Shown here one piece after another: positions 29,700 to 33,276 of a stretch of 33,276 bases of DNA (within the stretch, counting starts at the first letter, position 1; each line of letters opens with the position of its first letter). The translations under genes were made by a program, and so were the position numbers. The DNA comes from an uncultured Clostridia bacterium (GTDB lineage: Bacteria; Bacillota; Clostridia; Christensenellales; UBA1242): contig CANQEP010000008.1 of the NCBI GenBank assembly GCA_947595235.1, forward strand, positions 1 through 33,276, read 5' to 3'. The notes below the pieces were generated by a model, which was given only the letters and a program-made list of their open reading frames with translations, made no database searches and was not told where the DNA came from.

Positions 29700-30826
29700 T
29701 AGTCGTCAAGGTCTCCAAAGATGCCTTCGATATCGTCAAGCGAGATGACTTCTTCTTGCTTTGACTCTTCTTTTTGCTCGTCTTCTTTTGCTTTTGACTC
29801 GCTCTTGACGTCTATTTTCCAGCCCGTGAGCCTTGCCGCAAGTCTGACATTTTGACCGCTTTTGCCGATTGCAAGGCTGAGTTTGTCATCGGGAACAATG
29901 ACCTTTGCTTGCTTTAGTGACTCGTCAATTTCAACCGAGATGACCGGTGCGGGCGAAAGACTCCTTGCGATGTACTCAAATGGGTCATCGCTATAGATGA
30001 TAAGGTCAACCTTTTCGCCACCAAGTTCAGAAACAACGGCGTTGACCCTTGTCCCCTTGTTACCAACGCACGCGCCAAGTGGGTCAATCTGAGGATCGTC
30101 GCTGTAGATTGCCATCTTTGTTCGGTATCCCGCCTCTCTAACAATATTCTTGATGATAACATGGTTAGAAGCAATTTCGGGAACCTCGTTCTCAAAAAGT
30201 TTTCTTACAAATCCAGGGTTTGACCTTGAAACAATGGCTTGAACACCGCGAGCGGTCTCGCGAAGTTTCTTGATGTAGACTCTCAGACGGTCATTGATTT
30301 GATAGTGCTCACTTGCGATTTGGTCAGATGGCATCAAAACGCCCTCGATTTGAGTTCCAGTGAGTTCAAGATAGTATGTGTCGCTCTCTTGACGGCGAAT
30401 AAATCCAGTAACAAGGGTGTCGACCTTTTCTTCAAGTTCACCATAGGCGATGCTGCGCTCAGCCTCGCGAAGTTTTTGAGTTACAACTTGCTTTGCTGTT
30501 CCAGCGGCAATGCGCCCAAAGTCTTTTGGAGTGACCTCTTCACTAACTTGGTCACCAACCTTGTATGACTTTTTGATTTTTTGAGCATCTTCCAACGAAA
30601 TTTGAGTTGTTTCGTCTTCTACCTCGTCAACAACGGTCTTGTAGGCGTAGACTTTGATGGTGCTCTTTTCGGGATTGAGTTTAACCTCAACTGCCTTTGA
30701 CTCGCCAAAATTCTTTTTGTAGGCGGCAACAAGTGCAGACTCAAGAGTTTCGATGAAAAATTCTTTTTTGATACCTTTTTGTTTTTCTAGTTCATCAAGC
30801 GCTAGAAAGAAATCTTTGTTAATCAC
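29699..30826 (-). CDS. nusA: Transcription termination/antitermination factor NusA
   Basis: NusA binds RNA polymerase and nascent RNA, and modulates pausing, termination and antitermination. The 375-residue protein has the N-terminal RNAP-binding domain (1-125), an S1 domain (about 130-200, with VDTLVTGFIRR), KH1 (DPLGACVGNKGTRVNAVVSEL) and KH2 (DKLSLAIGKSGQNVRLAARLTGWKI). It ends with an acidic tail. The start is GTG with AAGGAG upstream. Length is normal for Firmicutes, which lack the E. coli acidic repeats. It is the likely cis-regulator of its own operon leader. Confidence 0.96.
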   Translation of the reverse strand: MINKDFFLALDELEKQKGIKKEFFIETLESALVAAYKKNFGESKAVEVKLNPEKSTIKVYAYKTVVDEVEDETTQISLEDAQKIKKSYKVGDQVSEEVTPKDFGRIAAGTAKQVVTQKLREAERSIAYGELEEKVDTLVTGFIRRQESDTYYLELTGTQIEGVLMPSDQIASEHYQINDRLRVYIKKLRETARGVQAIVSRSNPGFVRKLFENEVPEIASNHVIIKNIVREAGYRTKMAIYSDDPQIDPLGACVGNKGTRVNAVVSELGGEKVDLIIYSDDPFEYIARSLSPAPVISVEIDESLKQAKVIVPDDKLSLAIGKSGQNVRLAARLTGWKIDVKSESKAKEDEQKEESKQEEVISLDDIEGIFGDLDD

Positions 30827-30837
30827 TTTTTTTCTCC

Positions 30838-31305
30838 TTAAAATTCTATATATTTTGTGGCTTTTGAGATGAGGCTTCTTTCAATTTCAATCTCTTTGCC
30901 ACCCTTTTCTTTGATAACTATTGCCTCGGCTGTGAAACTTAAAAGAACGCCAACAAACTTCTTCTTTAGCCCAATCTTCTTAAATAAGTTGACTTCTAGC
31001 ACCTCGCCAATATTCCTTTGAAAGTCCTTGTCGGTTTTAAGTTCGCGGTCAAGCCCCGGTGAAGAGACGTTGAGTGTGTAACTCTGCCCGTTTGTGGGGT
31101 CAAGTTCGTCAAGTGGCTCGTCAATGGCGTTGTGAACAGCCTCGCAATCGTCAATGGTCACGCCCCCCTTTTTGTCGATGTAGATTGTTAAGTTCATGCC
31201 CGTGTTTTTCTTTTCGTAGGCAACATCAACAATCTCTATGCCAAGACCAAGGTCAGCAATAATTGGCGTTATAAATTCTTCAACTCTTTCTTTTATGTTT
31301 GCCAC
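30838..31305 (-). CDS. rimP: Ribosome maturation factor RimP
   Basis: RimP supports maturation of the 30S subunit. The 155-residue protein has the alpha/beta N-terminal domain with LGLGIEIVDVAYEKKNTGMNLTIYIDKKGGVTIDDCE, the central YTLNVSSPGLDRELKTDKDF (the strongest family signature) and the SH3-like C-terminal domain. The start is GTG with AGGAGG five bases upstream. It is first in the rimP-nusA-infB operon, behind a leader with a terminator-like hairpin. Confidence 0.95.
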   Translation of the reverse strand: MANIKERVEEFITPIIADLGLGIEIVDVAYEKKNTGMNLTIYIDKKGGVTIDDCEAVHNAIDEPLDELDPTNGQSYTLNVSSPGLDRELKTDKDFQRNIGEVLEVNLFKKIGLKKKFVGVLLSFTAEAIVIKEKGGKEIEIERSLISKATKYIEF

Positions 31306-31333
31306 AGCACCCTCCTTTTGTTATCTTACAAAA

Positions 31334-31361
31334 TTTAAGAGTGGCTCACGCCACTCTCAAA
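31334..31361 (-). terminator. Hairpin with GTGA loop in the rimP-nusA leader (attenuator-like)
   Basis: TTTGAGAGTGGC and GCCACTCTTAAA form a 12-bp stem with one G-U pair and a GTGA (GNRA-type) loop, followed by TTTTG on the minus strand. It lies within the leader, about 15 nt downstream of the predicted start site and 29 nt upstream of the rimP start. It is therefore inside the operon's 5' leader, not only behind the polC-like gene. Confidence 0.75.
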
Positions 31362-31382
31362 GATTTGCTTCAACTTGCTTTT

Positions 31383-31411
31383 ATTATAAATGATTGTTCC
31401 AATAATTGCAA
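31383..31411 (-). promoter_or_regulatory. Promoter of the rimP-nusA-infB operon
   Basis: On the minus strand, TTGCAA, a 17-nt spacer and a perfect TATAAT are present. It lies just downstream of the polC-like stop codon. The flanking ATGCTTGCAATTATT is shared with the tRNA-Gly promoter. Confidence 0.8.
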
Positions 31412-31432
31412 GCATTTATTCTTTTTTTCTTT

Positions 31433-33007
31433 CTAAATTATGAAGTTTTCGGTGTCTTCTCCCAGTTTTAACATCACTTCTGCCGTTGCCAAGGTGTCAA
31501 AGACCGCCCTATGGGCATGGTCAAGGCTTACCCCAAGTTTTTCGGCAACAGAAATGAGTTTGTAGTTCTTCACTCCCTTCACTTGCTTTTGCGCAAGTTT
31601 ATAGATGTCGATGACGGGGTTGTCAAAGTTGTAGCCACAAAGTTTGCCAAAGTGAGTTAGAAATATCATGTCAAAGCCAATGATGTTGTAGCCCGACAAA
31701 TAACTATTCCTCGTGAACTTGTAAAAGTCCGGGATAACATCTTGATAAGTCGGCTTGTCTTTGACGTCGTCGTCAACAATGCCGTGGGTCTTTGTGGAGT
31801 CTTCGGGAATGTGCATCTCGGGGTTAATGAGGCATGAAAAACTCTCAATAATCTTTCCGTCACGCACTTTGACCGCACCAATTTCAATAATTTTGTCCGC
31901 CCCGTCAAGCCTCAGCCCCGTTGTTTCAAAGTCAAAAACAACAATGTCTTTGCCAACAAAAAATGAATTGATTTTGTTTTCGGTGCTGGTGAACAAGTCG
32001 ACTTGAGAATAATATTCAAGGGGCTCGGGAAAAACAACCTTGTAGTTTGCTGGCTCGCTCTTATAAACAATCTCCTCTTCGAACTTTTCGGGAAGAGTGC
32101 AGAGGCTGATTGCCTTCACTTTCATGTCCAAATTGTGCTTAAAATTGTTTTCGTTGAGCGTCCCCAAAAGGATGACCGACTCGCCATCTTGCAGTTTTTG
32201 CATATTCTCATACGTCTTTTTGTTTGCAAAGTACACGCAGTTCATTTTGCCCGAAAAATCTTCCACTGTGAACTTGAAATACTTTCTCTCTTTTGGCGCC
32301 TCTTCGGTCGCATCGCCCTCTTCTTTGTTTTTCTTTTTTGGCTCGAACGACGCTTCTTTGAAGTATAAAATCTTTCCGCAAATGACCACCTCTTGACCCG
32401 AGGTCGTGCAGTCTTTTATGTAGGTCGCGTTGGTCTCGGTCAACTCTCCAACAAGGGGCTGAACATTGCTGACCGAGATAACTCTCACGGGGTTTGAGGC
32501 CTCGAACACCAACTCCTCTTCGGGCTCAAATGCCTCAATCTTTTCCACCTCTTCTTCGCGCTTTTCTATTGAAAGAGAGATGTCAACATAGAAGTTTTCT
32601 TTCAGTTTTTCGCAAAGACTTCCGCGAATATCTCGACTTTTCGCATACTCGTACTCTTGCTCATAAAAGCCAAGGCAAACGCTCTTTTCTTTGCCCTCGC
32701 AATCGCAACTTTTTATGAAAAACTTAATTGAAGGGTAATTGGTTTTTAGAAATCTTTTTACAAATTCTGTGACCGCCTCGTTGGTGACAAAGTTCTTTAT
32801 GAACTTGACGTCATAAGAAAAGCCACTTGGCAAAAGCGAACACAGTTCTTTTGAAATTTTCTCTCTTTCGCTCGTGCCAAGAATGACGCCGTCTTTGTAA
32901 AAGAGTTCAACAGAACATTCGCCACTATTTTTGTCCAAAATGGCTTTTTTTAGTTTCAAATCATACTTGTTTTCTGTTAGACTATTTAACTTCTCAATAA
33001 TATCCAT
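31433..33007 (-). CDS. PolC-derived OB-plus-exonuclease protein lacking PHP and polymerase domains
   Basis: PolC is the replicative polymerase of Firmicutes and normally has about 1,400 residues. This gene is at the polC position (rseP before, rimP after) but encodes only 524 residues. The N-terminal domain (about 1-160) and an OB-fold (about 203-303) are followed at once by a complete DEDDh 3'-5' exonuclease: DFETTG (D359, E361), GYNIIGFD (D446) and HAHRAVFD (H499, D504). The PHP and polymerase domains are missing on both sides of the exonuclease. The reading frame ends cleanly with a stop; an operon promoter follows. It may act as a separate proofreading or accessory subunit, with the polymerase encoded elsewhere. 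Confidence 0.85.
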   Translation of the reverse strand: MDIIEKLNSLTENKYDLKLKKAILDKNSGECSVELFYKDGVILGTSEREKISKELCSLLPSGFSYDVKFIKNFVTNEAVTEFVKRFLKTNYPSIKFFIKSCDCEGKEKSVCLGFYEQEYEYAKSRDIRGSLCEKLKENFYVDISLSIEKREEEVEKIEAFEPEEELVFEASNPVRVISVSNVQPLVGELTETNATYIKDCTTSGQEVVICGKILYFKEASFEPKKKNKEEGDATEEAPKERKYFKFTVEDFSGKMNCVYFANKKTYENMQKLQDGESVILLGTLNENNFKHNLDMKVKAISLCTLPEKFEEEIVYKSEPANYKVVFPEPLEYYSQVDLFTSTENKINSFFVGKDIVVFDFETTGLRLDGADKIIEIGAVKVRDGKIIESFSCLINPEMHIPEDSTKTHGIVDDDVKDKPTYQDVIPDFYKFTRNSYLSGYNIIGFDMIFLTHFGKLCGYNFDNPVIDIYKLAQKQVKGVKNYKLISVAEKLGVSLDHAHRAVFDTLATAEVMLKLGEDTENFII

Positions 33008-33022
33008 ATTTATCTTTTGACT

Positions 33023-33276
33023 TTAAAGTATGAAGAAATGGTACACGTCAAGGAATATGACAAGTCCCAAAAGCACGAACAACCCAACGGTGTGGATGAT
33101 GTTTTCTATCTTTCGAGGGACTGGCTTTCTGAATATCCACTCAATGAGGACAAACACCGCCCTTGCGCCGTCCAGTGCCGGAATTGGCAAGATGTTGAAT
33201 ATGGCAAGATTCATGCTAAGAAGTGGCAAAAGCGACAAGAACGTGTTGAGCCCCATCTTTGAGTAGTCTGCAATTT
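33023..33276 (-). CDS. rseP: RIP metalloprotease RseP, C-terminal part (runs off the window)
   Basis: The frame is open to the window's right edge, so this is the 3' part of a longer gene. It carries the M50 motif NILPIPALDGAR, which holds the third zinc ligand, then two hydrophobic segments ending HFFIL. RseP is a site-2 protease that cleaves anti-sigma factors within the membrane. The rseP-polC-rimP order is that of B. subtilis except that proS is missing. The true start lies outside the window. Confidence 0.9.
   Translation of the reverse strand, partial: IADYSKMGLNTFLSLLPLLSMNLAIFNILPIPALDGARAVFVLIEWIFRKPVPRKIENIIHTVGLFVLLGLVIFLDVYHFFIL

Overview
This window looks like chromosome from a low-GC, spore-forming Bacillota of the Clostridia type. 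The main evidence is a complete spoIIIAA-AH cluster, spoIVB, a Spo0A-like regulator, spoIIM, ytfJ and two sporulation-type D,D-carboxypeptidases, set among housekeeping genes in Firmicutes order. Every gene I accept lies on the minus strand, so transcription runs from high to low coordinates. I see no IS element, prophage or CRISPR array. I worked by reading the sequence only; no database search was run.

In transcription order, the right end holds the C-terminal tail of RseP. Next is a gene at the polC position that encodes only the N-terminal, OB and DEDDh exonuclease parts of PolC. A strong promoter and a leader hairpin then precede rimP-nusA-ylxR-ylxQ-infB-rbfA-nrnA-truB and an endonuclease IV-like gene. 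efp has its own promoter and a terminator, and is followed by spoIIIAA to spoIIIAH, in which spoIIIAF is very short. After another terminator comes asp23, then an unrecognised two-TM repeat protein, nusB, xseA, xseB and recN. spoIVB follows, then a divergent spo0A with its own promoter, spoIIM and dacF. A terminator leads to a leaderless-looking M50 protease gene with scpA and scpB. The last operon is DUF2953-ytfJ-dacB-rluB-flavoprotein-plsC-PH protein. The left end has tRNA-Gly(CCC), a GNAT acetyltransferase and tRNA-Thr(CGT).

The genes cover four jobs. The first is translation and transcription: NusA, NusB, IF-2, RbfA, RimP, TruB, EF-P and RluB. The second is chromosome maintenance: ScpAB, RecN, exonuclease VII, the PolC-derived exonuclease and the Nfo-like enzyme. 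The third is the mother-cell/forespore channel and sigma-K signalling: SpoIIIA and SpoIVB. The fourth is envelope and cortex work: DacB, DacF, SpoIIM and PlsC.

The most unusual points are the PHP- and polymerase-less PolC at the polC locus, the divergent Spo0A with helically phased TTTGAA repeats upstream, and the unknown repeat protein between Asp23 and NusB. Also notable are the truncated SpoIIIAF, the acidic tandem-repeat tail on ScpB, the attenuator-like leader of the nusA operon, and an att-like duplication of the tRNA-Gly 3' end. Many track starts are too far upstream. I moved starts where a Shine-Dalgarno sequence, a promoter or a signal peptide decided it.
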